This document shows, one piece after another, positions 1-6,725 of a stretch of DNA of 6,938 bases. The DNA is from Burkholderiaceae bacterium (GTDB lineage Bacteria > Pseudomonadota > Gammaproteobacteria > Burkholderiales > Burkholderiaceae_E). Below the pieces are notes generated by a model. It saw only the letters and a program-made list of their open reading frames with translations. It was not told where the DNA came from and made no database searches. The first letter of the stretch is position 1. Each line of letters opens with the position of its first letter. The stretch covers positions 1 through 6,938 of the forward strand of contig JAHYJF010000191.1 in NCBI GenBank assembly GCA_019428955.1, in the 5' to 3' direction. A program made the translations under genes and the position numbers.

Positions 1-613
1 CGAACTGCGCACGCTCTACCAGGAGAAGGGCGAGGAACAGGCGATCGAACGCGGTCATGAGTTGCTCGACCAGGCCCAGCACTTGAGCCTCGGCGATCGC
101 GAGCGGCTGTTCGGCTTCCTGGAGGGCAGCCGCAAGCTGATTCTCTCCGAGCCTCAGGCCATGCTAACCCAAGCATCACGGGTGCTCGGCACCGACGGCC
201 AGAAGATGTCCAAGAGCTATGGCAACGCGATCGCCATGCGCGAAAAGCCCGAAGCGGTGGTGCGCAAGATCCGTACGATGCCTACCGATCCGGCGCGAAT
301 CCGGCGCAACGACCCGGGCGACCCGGCTCGCTGCCCGGTGTGGCAGTTGCACCAGGTCTATACCAGTGCCGAGACCAGGGAATGGGCCCAGGCCGGGTGT
401 CGCAGCGCCGGGATCGGTTGCCTCGAGTGCAAGCAGCCGCTGATCGACGCGGTGCTGCACGAGCAGCAGGAGTTCCACGAGCGGGCCCAGCCCTACCTTG
501 ACGATCCCAGCCTGCTGCGCAATATCATCGCCGACGGCTGCGACCGCGCCCGCAAGCTGGCGCAGGAAACCATGCGCGACGTGCGCGAGGCGATGGGCCT
601 GTCTTACGATTGA
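1..613 (+). CDS. trpS: Tryptophanyl-tRNA synthetase, C-terminal part (5' end outside window)
   Basis: Cytoplasmic class I aminoacyl-tRNA synthetase that charges tRNA(Trp) with tryptophan using ATP. The first complete codon is at 2 and the frame is open to TGA at 611-613, giving 203 residues. The Rossmann core with the HIGH motif lies upstream of the window. Visible are the KMSKS loop (GQKMSKSYGN, KMSKS codons 203-217), the family block around RKIRTMPTDPAR, CPVWQLHQVY and the C-terminal DPSLLRNIIADGC / DVREAMGLSY. The segment before KMSKS (about residues 1-55, including LSLGDRERLFGFLEGSRK) matches the insertion I recall from long beta/gammaproteobacterial TrpS. Four cysteines (codons 332, 398, 419, 428) form Cx21Cx6Cx2C, very like the [4Fe-4S] motif described for Thermotoga maritima TrpRS. 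An internal TTG at 62 is not the real start, because the conserved frame continues upstream of it. Identification is near certain; the cluster is inference. Confidence 0.96.
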   Translation, partial: ELRTLYQEKGEEQAIERGHELLDQAQHLSLGDRERLFGFLEGSRKLILSEPQAMLTQASRVLGTDGQKMSKSYGNAIAMREKPEAVVRKIRTMPTDPARIRRNDPGDPARCPVWQLHQVYTSAETREWAQAGCRSAGIGCLECKQPLIDAVLHEQQEFHERAQPYLDDPSLLRNIIADGCDRARKLAQETMRDVREAMGLSYD

Positions 614-651
614 GTCCTGCTGGCCGAGGGCTCTCCCCATGGGCGGTGCTC

Positions 652-3501
652 TCAGGCGGCGGGTGGCGTCGTCAGCCCCACCTGGTGCATCCGGCGCAGG
701 TTGGGCAGCGAGGCCAGGAAGACCTCTAGTTCGGTGATCGGGATTGCTGGTGAGATCAGCGAGCCCTGTATAAGGTCGCAACCCAGGGAACGCAACTCGC
801 GCAACTCGGCGCTGGTTTCGACGCCCTCGGCCAGCACTTCCAGGCCGAGCTTGGTGGCGAGGGTCGTGATCGCCTGGGTAATCGCCGCGTTGCCGTGATC
901 CACCGCCAGGTCGGTAACAAACGCGCGATCGATCTTCAGGCCATTGATCGGCAGGTTCTTCAGGTATGACAGCGCGGCATAGCCGGTGCCGAAGTTGTCG
1001 ACGATGACGCGGACCCCGATGCGGCGCAATTCGGAGATCAGCGCCACGGCACGTTCGGGATTGTCCATGAAGGCGCTCTCGGTGATTTCGAGCCTCAGCA
1101 ACCGGGCCGGGAAATTACGTTCGTTGAGAAGTTCATTGACGAATTCGAGGAAGTTGTCCTCGGCCAGCTGGCGCACCGAAACGTTGACCGAAACCGACAG
1201 GTCACCATGTCTTTCGAGGCCGATCTTGATGCGATCGTCGATCGCGCGCCGGATCGCCCAGAATCCGATTTCGCGGATCATATTGTTGCGTTCCGCCGCC
1301 GGCAGGAAGCGCTCCGGCAGCAGCAGACCGAGTTTGGGGTGACGCCAGCGCAGCAGGGCTTCGATGCTGAACGCAGTGCGCTTGCCGACATCGATGATCG
1401 GCTGGTAATACAGGTCGACCTCGCCACGTTGGATCGCGAGTGGCAGTTCGGAGGCCAGCTTGATCTGGGCCGCATGTTCGGCGCTGATCTCGCCGCTCGA
1501 GAAGCGCAGGTCGTTGCGCCCCTCCTCCTTGACCTGGTACATCGCCGCGTCGGCGGCGCGAATCAGTGCGTGTGCCTCGGAGCCGTCGTTGGGCGAAATG
1601 GCTGCGCCGATCGACGCCGACAGGAAGTAGGCACGGTCGTTGAGGATAAAGGGCTTCTCCAGGCTCGTGAGGATGCCGCGCGCGATTCTCTCAATGTGGA
1701 CGTTGTCTGAAAGACCGGGCAGCAAGGCGACGAATTCGTCGCCGCCCATGCGACCGATCACGTCGCGCTCGCGCAGCGCTGCGCGCAGGCGTCGCGCCAC
1801 TTCGACCAACACTCGGTCGCCGGCGGCGTGGCCCAGGGTGTCGTTGATCGTCTTGTAGCGGTCGAGATCGATGTAGAGCACCGCCAGCTGGTCAAATGCC
1901 GCCAGTTGTTCCTCGATCAGCCGGCTGACGTAAGCGCGGTTGGGGAGGTTGGTAAGCGGGTCGTGTTGCGAAGCATGCAGCAGCCGCTGCTCGGCCGTGG
2001 TGCGCTGCAGGTAGAGCGACAGGGTACGCGAGAGCACCTCGGCAACCTGGCGCAGGAAAGTGTCGCCGCGGAAACTGACCGAACAAAGGAACAGCAGCGC
2101 GCTGAAGACATTGCCGCGCTCGTCCAGGATCGGTGCGATCAGGCTTGCCCTGGCCCCGAGATGGTCCACCTGGTAGCGCTCGGAAAAGGTGCGTTGCGAG
2201 GCCATGTCGCTGAGCCAGATCGCCTTGCCGCTCGTCCAGCAGCGCATTTCGACGTCATCCTCGCCCAGCTCGATCGACTCGGGCAAAGTGCCAATCATCC
2301 GCGTGAAGCTCGGGTATCCCCATCGTTCCGCCACCTTGATTCCGCTGGGGGTGCGCAGCAGGTGGGCGCCGCCCAGCCAGCTGAACTTCGCGCAGGTCGC
2401 TACGACCGTGGCGCTGAGCACGTGTTGCGGATCGACCTTTTCGCGCATGATGCGGGCAATCTCGCCGTCGAGTTCGAGCAGCATGCGTTGCTCCTTCTCG
2501 CGGGTGATGTTTTGGCCGGTGCCACGGTAGCCGAGGAAGCGTCCCTCCTCGTCGAAGACCGGTCGGCCGTTGAGCGATACGTGATGGACGTTGCGTTGCG
2601 GATCAAGGATCGTGTATTCGAAATTGGTGAATGGCTGGTGGCTTTCGACCAGCCGCCGATGCTCATCCCAGTCGACGGGCAGCAACTCGTTGCCCGCGGC
2701 GTCCCAGCGGTGCGCGCCCATCGCCGTGCGGGCCCAGGGCCCGAGGACGGCGTCGATGCTGTCGGAAAGCGACGACAGGCGGTGCTGAGCGTCGGTTTCC
2801 CAGATCCAGTCGGAACTCAACGTCGCCAGATCACGGTACTTGGTTTCGCTGGCGGCGAGCTGCCGCTGCATCGCCCGCACGCCGCTGATGTCCTGGATAA
2901 TGCCCCGCAGGCGCACCACCGTGCCATATTCGTCGCGTACCGGCTGGGCGACGCTGCGGACCCAGACCACCTCCAGGCCCTGACGCACATAGCGGTATTC
3001 GATCCTGGCCTCGGTGCCCTTGCGCACGGCGCGCTTGTGGGCTTCGCGCCAGCGCTCCTGGTCCTCGGCGTGGATGCAGATTTGGAATCCGCGCGGTGAG
3101 GGGGGGCCATCGGCGGGATCTATTCCGAAGATGGCGAAGGTCCCGCTGCTCCAGAAAAATTCCTCGGCTGCGAGGTCATGGATCCAGGTGCCAATACTGG
3201 CCAGGCGTTCGGCGGCCTCGCTTTCCCGGGAAAGCGCGCTGAGCCGGTCGATTTCGTGGTCCTGGTGCGCGAGCGCGCCGCTGGCGCGCCGCACGCTCCA
3301 GACGCTGGTCAGCACGGCGATCACACCGACCGCGAGCAGCGCCTGATGCCATTGGACTTGCTGCGGGAAGAAGACCGGAGCGGAGAGGGCCAGCGCGGCC
3401 GCGCCAACGGCCAGGACGAGGACGAACAAGGACCGCCGCCGGAATTTCTCCCGGACGTCTTGGGGCTGTTTGGCGTTCGCTAGAAGCGTGGTCTTCGTCA
3501 T
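652..3501 (-). CDS. Membrane-anchored PAS-PAS-GAF-GGDEF-EAL c-di-GMP signalling protein
   Basis: A 949-residue protein predicted to make and/or break cyclic di-GMP at the inner membrane. Two hydrophobic helices (about 24-45 and 52-70) anchor it and enclose only a few periplasmic residues. A short charged linker follows, then PAS (about 98-208), PAS (about 218-335), GAF (about 345-505), GGDEF (about 506-668) and EAL (about 683-935). The GGDEF domain looks active: DPLTNLPNR, DLDRYKTINDTLGH, GGDEF at 586-590, and an inhibitory I-site RxxD (R577, D580). The EAL domain keeps E714 of EAL, N773, E805, K856, E892 and Q912. The usual DDFGTG is D835-N836-FGTG, so one metal-site aspartate is replaced, and the QGYxFSxP-type motif is QGSLISPAIP. 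Cyclase activity is therefore more likely than phosphodiesterase activity (inference). ATG at 3501 is used because no other ATG, GTG or TTG occurs in frame before the upstream stop. The ribosome site is weak. The gene is convergent with trpS (38-bp gap) and divergent from dapA. The sensed signal is unknown. Confidence 0.95.
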   Translation of the reverse strand: MTKTTLLANAKQPQDVREKFRRRSLFVLVLAVGAAALALSAPVFFPQQVQWHQALLAVGVIAVLTSVWSVRRASGALAHQDHEIDRLSALSRESEAAERLASIGTWIHDLAAEEFFWSSGTFAIFGIDPADGPPSPRGFQICIHAEDQERWREAHKRAVRKGTEARIEYRYVRQGLEVVWVRSVAQPVRDEYGTVVRLRGIIQDISGVRAMQRQLAASETKYRDLATLSSDWIWETDAQHRLSSLSDSIDAVLGPWARTAMGAHRWDAAGNELLPVDWDEHRRLVESHQPFTNFEYTILDPQRNVHHVSLNGRPVFDEEGRFLGYRGTGQNITREKEQRMLLELDGEIARIMREKVDPQHVLSATVVATCAKFSWLGGAHLLRTPSGIKVAERWGYPSFTRMIGTLPESIELGEDDVEMRCWTSGKAIWLSDMASQRTFSERYQVDHLGARASLIAPILDERGNVFSALLFLCSVSFRGDTFLRQVAEVLSRTLSLYLQRTTAEQRLLHASQHDPLTNLPNRAYVSRLIEEQLAAFDQLAVLYIDLDRYKTINDTLGHAAGDRVLVEVARRLRAALRERDVIGRMGGDEFVALLPGLSDNVHIERIARGILTSLEKPFILNDRAYFLSASIGAAISPNDGSEAHALIRAADAAMYQVKEEGRNDLRFSSGEISAEHAAQIKLASELPLAIQRGEVDLYYQPIIDVGKRTAFSIEALLRWRHPKLGLLLPERFLPAAERNNMIREIGFWAIRRAIDDRIKIGLERHGDLSVSVNVSVRQLAEDNFLEFVNELLNERNFPARLLRLEITESAFMDNPERAVALISELRRIGVRVIVDNFGTGYAALSYLKNLPINGLKIDRAFVTDLAVDHGNAAITQAITTLATKLGLEVLAEGVETSAELRELRSLGCDLIQGSLISPAIPITELEVFLASLPNLRRMHQVGLTTPPAA

Positions 3502-3553
3502 GGGTTTCTGCTCTATCCGCGACTCTAACCGACGCGAGCGAGCGCAGCGCGCA

Positions 3554-3567
3554 CCCCGGCGCCGGGG
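3554..3567. repeat. Perfect 14-bp palindrome in the divergent intergenic region
   Basis: CCCCGGCGCCGGGG is a perfect palindrome 53 bp upstream of the GGDEF/EAL start codon. It could be an operator for a dimeric regulator or simply a GC-rich hairpin. No known operator consensus is recognised. Confidence 0.45.
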
Positions 3568-3571
3568 AACT

Positions 3572-3628
3572 GACCAACGGTCGAAACAAGAGAGTGGGCG
3601 CCATCCTCGCCGCGCCGGTTCGTTGGTC
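3572..3628. repeat. Inverted repeat GACCAACG / CGTTGGTC
   Basis: Two perfect 8-bp arms, 3572-3579 and 3621-3628, are separated by 41 bp between the divergent genes. The right arm touches a second small inverted repeat, GTCGC-AC-GCGAC (3626-3637). The wide spacing makes a simple hairpin unlikely. Paired operator half-sites or chance are both possible. Confidence 0.35.
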
Positions 3629-3637
3629 GCACGCGAC

Positions 3638-3689
3638 TAACCCGCGACCATCCGCCATGCCGGCGCACGCCGCGACTCCGGGCGGGTTA
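3638..3689. repeat. Inverted repeat TAACCCGC / GCGGGTTA
   Basis: Perfect 8-bp arms at 3638-3645 and 3682-3689 flank 36 bp, about 50-100 bp upstream of the probable dapA -10 box. This is suitable for a regulator-binding site, but no regulator family can be named from the sequence. Confidence 0.35.
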
Positions 3690-3736
3690 TTCTTGCTCTT
3701 CTCCGGCCAGTTCCGTACGGGCGCCACGGGCTCGGC

Positions 3737-3742
3737 TAAAAT
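3737..3742 (+). promoter_or_regulatory. Probable -10 box of the dapA operon promoter
   Basis: TAAAAT stands out in a GC-rich background and matches the sigma-70 -10 consensus TATAAT at five of six positions. Transcription would start near 3749, giving a leader of only about 17 nt that contains a run of six T (3749-3754). No good TTGACA-like -35 box is visible at 16-18 bp spacing, so the promoter may be weak, activator-dependent or misassigned. The ribosome site before dapA is also poor (AGAG, 3760-3763, only 2 nt from the ATG). Confidence 0.5.
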
Positions 3743-3765
3743 GACTTCTTTTTTGCGCTAGAGCC

Positions 3766-4644
3766 ATGATCAAAGGAAGCCTGGTCGCGATCGTAACCCC
3801 GATGCACGAGGACGGCAGTCTCGACCTCGATGCCTATCGGCGTCTGATCGACTGGCACGTCGTCTCCGGGACGGCGGCCATTGTTGCGGTGGGCACCACC
3901 GGTGAATCGCCGACCGTCGACGTCGCCGAACACGCGCGCCTTGTCGGCGCCGCGCTCGAGTACGCCGCCGGTCGGATTCCAGTGGTGGCCGGCACCGGCG
4001 GGAACTCCACCCGCGAGGCGGTCGAGCTAACCGAGGCCGCCCGCAAGCTCGGCGCAACAGCGTCGCTGCAGGTCGTGCCCTACTACAACAAGCCGACCCA
4101 GGAAGGCATGTACCGGCATTTCAAGGAAGTCGCCGAGTCGGTCGGCCTGCCGGTGATCCTCTACAACGTGCCCGGGCGGACCGTGGCAGACTTGGCCAAC
4201 GATACGGTGCTCCGGCTGGCCCGCGTGCCCGGGATCATCGGGCTCAAGGACGCCACCGGGGACATCGCGCGGGGCTCGGACCTGCTGGCCCGGCTGCCGG
4301 AAGGATTCGCGGTCTACAGCGGCAATGACGACTCGGCCCTGGCCTTGATGGCGATGGGCGGGCACGGGGTGATTTCGGTCACCGCCAATGTGGCGCCAGC
4401 GCCGATGGCGCGGATGTGCGCCGCGGCGCTCGCCGGAAACTGGAAGGGCGCGCTTGCCTTGCACCGCAAGTTGCTGCCACTGCACTTGAAACTTTTCGTC
4501 GAAGCCAATCCGATTCCGGTCAAGTGGGCTCTTGAGCGCATGGGCCAGATCGGTGCCGGCATTCGTCTCCCGCTCACTCCACTATCGCAGCCGATGCAGA
4601 CAGTGGTGGAAGAAGCTTTGCGCGCATCAGGAGTGATTAGTTGA
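3766..4644 (+). CDS. dapA: 4-hydroxy-tetrahydrodipicolinate synthase
   Basis: Condenses pyruvate with L-aspartate-4-semialdehyde in the cytoplasm, the first committed step of the diaminopimelate/lysine pathway that feeds protein and peptidoglycan synthesis. The 292 residues form a complete TIM-barrel enzyme of the same length as the E. coli protein. In E. coli numbering, the Schiff-base lysine K161 (GLKDATGD), the T44-T45/Y107/Y133 proton relay (GTTGES, PYYNKP, ILYNVPGRT) and substrate-binding R138 are all present at identical positions. Of the E. coli lysine-feedback residues, S48, H56, N80, E84 and Y106 are kept, while A49 is Pro and H53 is Val. Inhibition by lysine is therefore plausible but perhaps altered (inference). 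It is the first gene of an operon, and its TGA overlaps the bamC start. The ATG at 3766 gives the canonical N-terminus (GSLVAIVTPM). Confidence 0.98.
   Translation: MIKGSLVAIVTPMHEDGSLDLDAYRRLIDWHVVSGTAAIVAVGTTGESPTVDVAEHARLVGAALEYAAGRIPVVAGTGGNSTREAVELTEAARKLGATASLQVVPYYNKPTQEGMYRHFKEVAESVGLPVILYNVPGRTVADLANDTVLRLARVPGIIGLKDATGDIARGSDLLARLPEGFAVYSGNDDSALALMAMGGHGVISVTANVAPAPMARMCAAALAGNWKGALALHRKLLPLHLKLFVEANPIPVKWALERMGQIGAGIRLPLTPLSQPMQTVVEEALRASGVIS
4629..4633 (+). promoter_or_regulatory. Shine-Dalgarno site that fixes the TTG start of bamC
   Basis: AGGAG lies inside the last codons of dapA, 7 nt before the TTG at 4641. This is good spacing and the clearest ribosome site in the operon, and it supports a non-ATG start for bamC. 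Confidence 0.75.
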
Positions 4645-5807
4645 ACTTGTCCATTGCCTGGGCGGGACGTCCGCTCTTGATTTCCGGCCTTTCGCTTCTG
4701 GTCACCGCCAGTCTGCTCGGGGGCTGTTCGCTCAATGAGTACATCGCCGAGAAGACCGCGATCGATTACAAGTCGGCCGGCAAGCGAGCGCCTCTGGAGA
4801 TCCCGCCCGACCTGGTGACTCCGGGCGGCGACGAGCGCTTTGCAGTTCCGGATCGGGCCGAGCAGACCTTCTCGGATTACCAACGTGGCAAGGCCGCCGG
4901 CCCGGCCGTGGCATCCGGCAGTTCCGAAGTGCTGCCGACGCTCAAGGACGCCCGTATGGGGCGTCATGGCCAGCAGCGTTGGCTGGTGGTCTCGTTGCCA
5001 CCCGAGCGCGTCTGGCCGCAGGTGCGTGAGTTCTGGCAGGAAAATGGCTTCCTGATCCAGTCGGAATCCCCTGCCACCGGGATCATGGAGACCGACTGGG
5101 CGGAAAACCGCGCCAAGCTGCCGCTGGACATTATCAGGAAGACCATCGGCAGCCTCTTCGATTCGCTCTATTCGACCGGCGAGCGGGACAAGTTCAGGAC
5201 CAGGCTCGAGCGGGTCGAGGGCGGGACCGAGATCTACATCACCAACCGCCGGATGGTCGAGGTCTACACCAGCACCATGAAGGATTCGACCATGTGGCAG
5301 CCGCAGGCTGGCGATCCCGAACTCGAGGTTGATTTCCTGCGCCGGCTGATGGTCAAGCTCGGCGCCACGGCTGAGGAGGCCAAGAACGTCGCGGGGGCAA
5401 CCGCGACCGCGTCGTCGACCAAGGTCACCCTGGTGACCGGAGCTGACGGGGCGAGCAGCCTCGAAATCGCCCAGAGCTTCGACCGCGCCTGGCGGCTGGT
5501 GGGTGTGGCTCTGGACCGCGCCGGCTTCACCGTTGAAGATCGCGATCGTTCGAAGGGGATCTATTTCGTCCGCTATATCGATCCCGAGAGCGATTCGCGC
5601 AATCGCTCCGAGAAGGGCTTCTTCTCGCGCTTGTTCAGCTTTGGCGGCGATGAGCCTGCTGCGGCAGAGCGATTCCAGGTTCGGGTTGAAGGCGGTGGCG
5701 AAAAGGTCACGGTGACCGTGCACGGTTTCGACGGCAAGGATATTGCCGCTGGCGAGAAGAAGACCGCCGCTCGCCTGCTTACGGTACTGCACGAGCAACT
5801 CAAGTAG
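4641..5807 (+). CDS. bamC: Outer membrane protein assembly factor BamC (lipoprotein)
   Basis: Accessory lipoprotein of the BAM complex, which folds beta-barrel proteins into the outer membrane together with BamA and the other Bam lipoproteins. The 388-residue product starts with a signal peptide (hydrophobic core about 11-25) ending in a lipobox LLGGC, with lipidated Cys at 29. Ser at +2 is compatible with outer-membrane sorting. The family signature DYKSAGK...PLEIPPDL (about 42-58) sits in the extended N-terminal region that in E. coli BamC contacts BamD. Two helix-grip domains follow (about 112-245 and 262-388), joined by an Ala/Thr-rich linker. It is somewhat longer than the 344-residue E. 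coli protein. The start is TTG, overlapping the dapA stop as TTGA, with a good Shine-Dalgarno 7 nt upstream. This indicates translational coupling to dapA, and the dapA-bamC pairing is conserved in proteobacteria. Confidence 0.93.
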   Translation: MNLSIAWAGRPLLISGLSLLVTASLLGGCSLNEYIAEKTAIDYKSAGKRAPLEIPPDLVTPGGDERFAVPDRAEQTFSDYQRGKAAGPAVASGSSEVLPTLKDARMGRHGQQRWLVVSLPPERVWPQVREFWQENGFLIQSESPATGIMETDWAENRAKLPLDIIRKTIGSLFDSLYSTGERDKFRTRLERVEGGTEIYITNRRMVEVYTSTMKDSTMWQPQAGDPELEVDFLRRLMVKLGATAEEAKNVAGATATASSTKVTLVTGADGASSLEIAQSFDRAWRLVGVALDRAGFTVEDRDRSKGIYFVRYIDPESDSRNRSEKGFFSRLFSFGGDEPAAAERFQVRVEGGGEKVTVTVHGFDGKDIAAGEKKTAARLLTVLHEQLK

Positions 5808-5825
5808 CGCACGACGCCGAACTCA

Positions 5826-6599
5826 GTGCGGTTCGCCAGCCTAGGCAGCGGGAGCGAGGGCAACGCCACGCTCGTTCAGAGCCGTGATCGACAGCCCACC
5901 AAGGTGCTCGTCGATTGCGGCCTCGGGCGGCGCGAACTCGAGCGGCGCATGGCGCGACTCGGGTGTTCCCCGGAGCGGCTCGATGCGATTGTGCTGACGC
6001 ACGCCCACGGCGATCATGTGCGCGGCGCGTTCAGCGTGGCAGCGGCGTACGGCGTCGCGGTACACATGACCCACGGCACGGCACGGGCTCTGGCAGGGCG
6101 GTTCGGCAGCGCCAGCGTCGTGTTGTTTGCCGCTGAACAGCGCTTCGAGATCGGCGGTCTCAGGTTTGAGCCGGTGGCCGTGCCCCACGATTGCCATGAG
6201 CCGGTCCAGTACGTGCTCGAGGACAGCGCCATCAGGATGGCGGTATTGACCGACCTGGGTCACCCTACGGCCCATGTGATCCGCGCCCTGCGCGCTCTCG
6301 ACGCGCTGGTGCTCGAGTGCAATCACGATGAGGCGATGCTCGCTGCCAACCCGCGTTATCCAGCCGAACTCAAGCGGCGGATCTCTGGTCCGTATGGCCA
6401 TTTGGCCAACAGCCAGGCGGCGCAAATCCTTGGGGTGATCGGGCAGGAACAGTTGCGGGTCGTGGTCGGGGCGCATCTCTCAAGACACAACAACCAGCCG
6501 GAGCTGGCGCGCTCGGCGCTGCTCGGGGCGTTGAAGCAACCGCATGTGGTGGTGACGATCGCCGACCAGGAGGGTTCGGGCGGCTGGGTCGAACTCTAG
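5826..6599 (+). CDS. MBL-fold metallo-hydrolase, YycJ/WalJ-like
   Basis: A 257-residue cytoplasmic protein with no signal peptide or membrane segment. It has the metallo-beta-lactamase fold signature THAHGDH (H59, H61, D63, H64), the family N-terminus MRFASLGSGSEGN, a VDCG strand-turn, and downstream candidate metal or active-site residues in VPHDCHEP (H121), LTDLGH (D143), LECNHD (H167), YGHLANSQ (H192) and GAHLSRHNN (H217). It should bind two metal ions and hydrolyse a phosphoester. The Gram-positive relative YycJ has been reported as a DNA exonuclease linked to mismatch repair, but whether this applies to the proteobacterial branch is unknown. The start is GTG at 5826, 18 nt after the bamC stop, without an obvious Shine-Dalgarno; it is chosen because it gives the conserved N-terminus exactly. 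It is the last gene of the operon, with a terminator 34 bp downstream. Confidence 0.88.
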   Translation: MRFASLGSGSEGNATLVQSRDRQPTKVLVDCGLGRRELERRMARLGCSPERLDAIVLTHAHGDHVRGAFSVAAAYGVAVHMTHGTARALAGRFGSASVVLFAAEQRFEIGGLRFEPVAVPHDCHEPVQYVLEDSAIRMAVLTDLGHPTAHVIRALRALDALVLECNHDEAMLAANPRYPAELKRRISGPYGHLANSQAAQILGVIGQEQLRVVVGAHLSRHNNQPELARSALLGALKQPHVVVTIADQEGSGGWVEL

Positions 6600-6633
6600 C
6601 CTGCGGCCCCGGGCGGCAGGCTACCAAAAGAAG

Positions 6634-6663
6634 AACCCCCTCCGGCCAACGGCCGTGGGGGTT
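6634..6663. terminator. Strong, probably bidirectional intrinsic terminator
   Basis: Arms AACCCCC (6634-6640) and GGGGGTT (6657-6663) enclose an inner stem CGGCC / GGCCG (6643-6647 / 6651-6655) with an AAC loop and a small bulge. On the + strand only three T follow the stem base, ending the dapA-bamC-hydrolase operon. Read on the - strand the stem is followed by TTCTTCTTTTGG, a better T-rich tail, so it also serves the convergent gene ending at 6743. Confidence 0.85.
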
Positions 6664-6676
6664 TCCGCCGCCCACC

Positions 6677-6692
6677 CGGCGCCATGGCGCCG
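6677..6692. repeat. Perfect 16-bp palindrome downstream of the terminator
   Basis: CGGCGCCATGGCGCCG is perfectly self-complementary and lies between the terminator and the end of the - strand gene. In the 3' untranslated RNA of that gene it could fold into a hairpin with a minimal loop, perhaps protecting the RNA end. There is no adjacent T-run, so it is not an intrinsic terminator itself. Confidence 0.45.
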
Positions 6693-6707
6693 AGGCGGGC
6701 AGGGTCA

Positions 6708-6725
6708 GCCGGGGCATGCCCGGCC
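6708..6725. repeat. Inverted repeat around GGGCATGCCC
   Basis: A 10-bp perfect palindrome (6712-6721) extends with one bulged G into a longer stem with GCCG / CGGC arms. It begins about 18 bp beyond the stop codon of the - strand gene and, with the palindrome at 6677 and the terminator, makes three stacked structures in its 3' untranslated region. Confidence 0.35.

Noticed and set aside
62..613. TTG at 62 as the start of a separate small gene
   Set aside because: Conserved TrpS sequence continues in frame upstream to the window edge.
636..643. CCCATGGG palindrome between trpS and the signalling gene as a terminator
   Set aside because: Too short, with no loop and no T-run on either strand; no convincing terminator is visible in this 38-bp gap.
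1828..3099. A 423-codon open frame on the + strand
   Set aside because: Antisense shadow of the PAS/GAF/GGDEF coding sequence; no family features.
3176..3727. A 183-codon - strand frame running into the intergenic region
   Set aside because: It overlaps the N-terminus of the signalling protein in another frame; it is arginine- and alanine-rich GC-driven sequence with no conserved features.
4314..5798. A 494-codon open frame on the - strand across bamC and the end of dapA
   Set aside because: It lies fully antisense to two confidently identified genes, has no recognisable domain, and is explained by the high third-position GC of the + strand genes.
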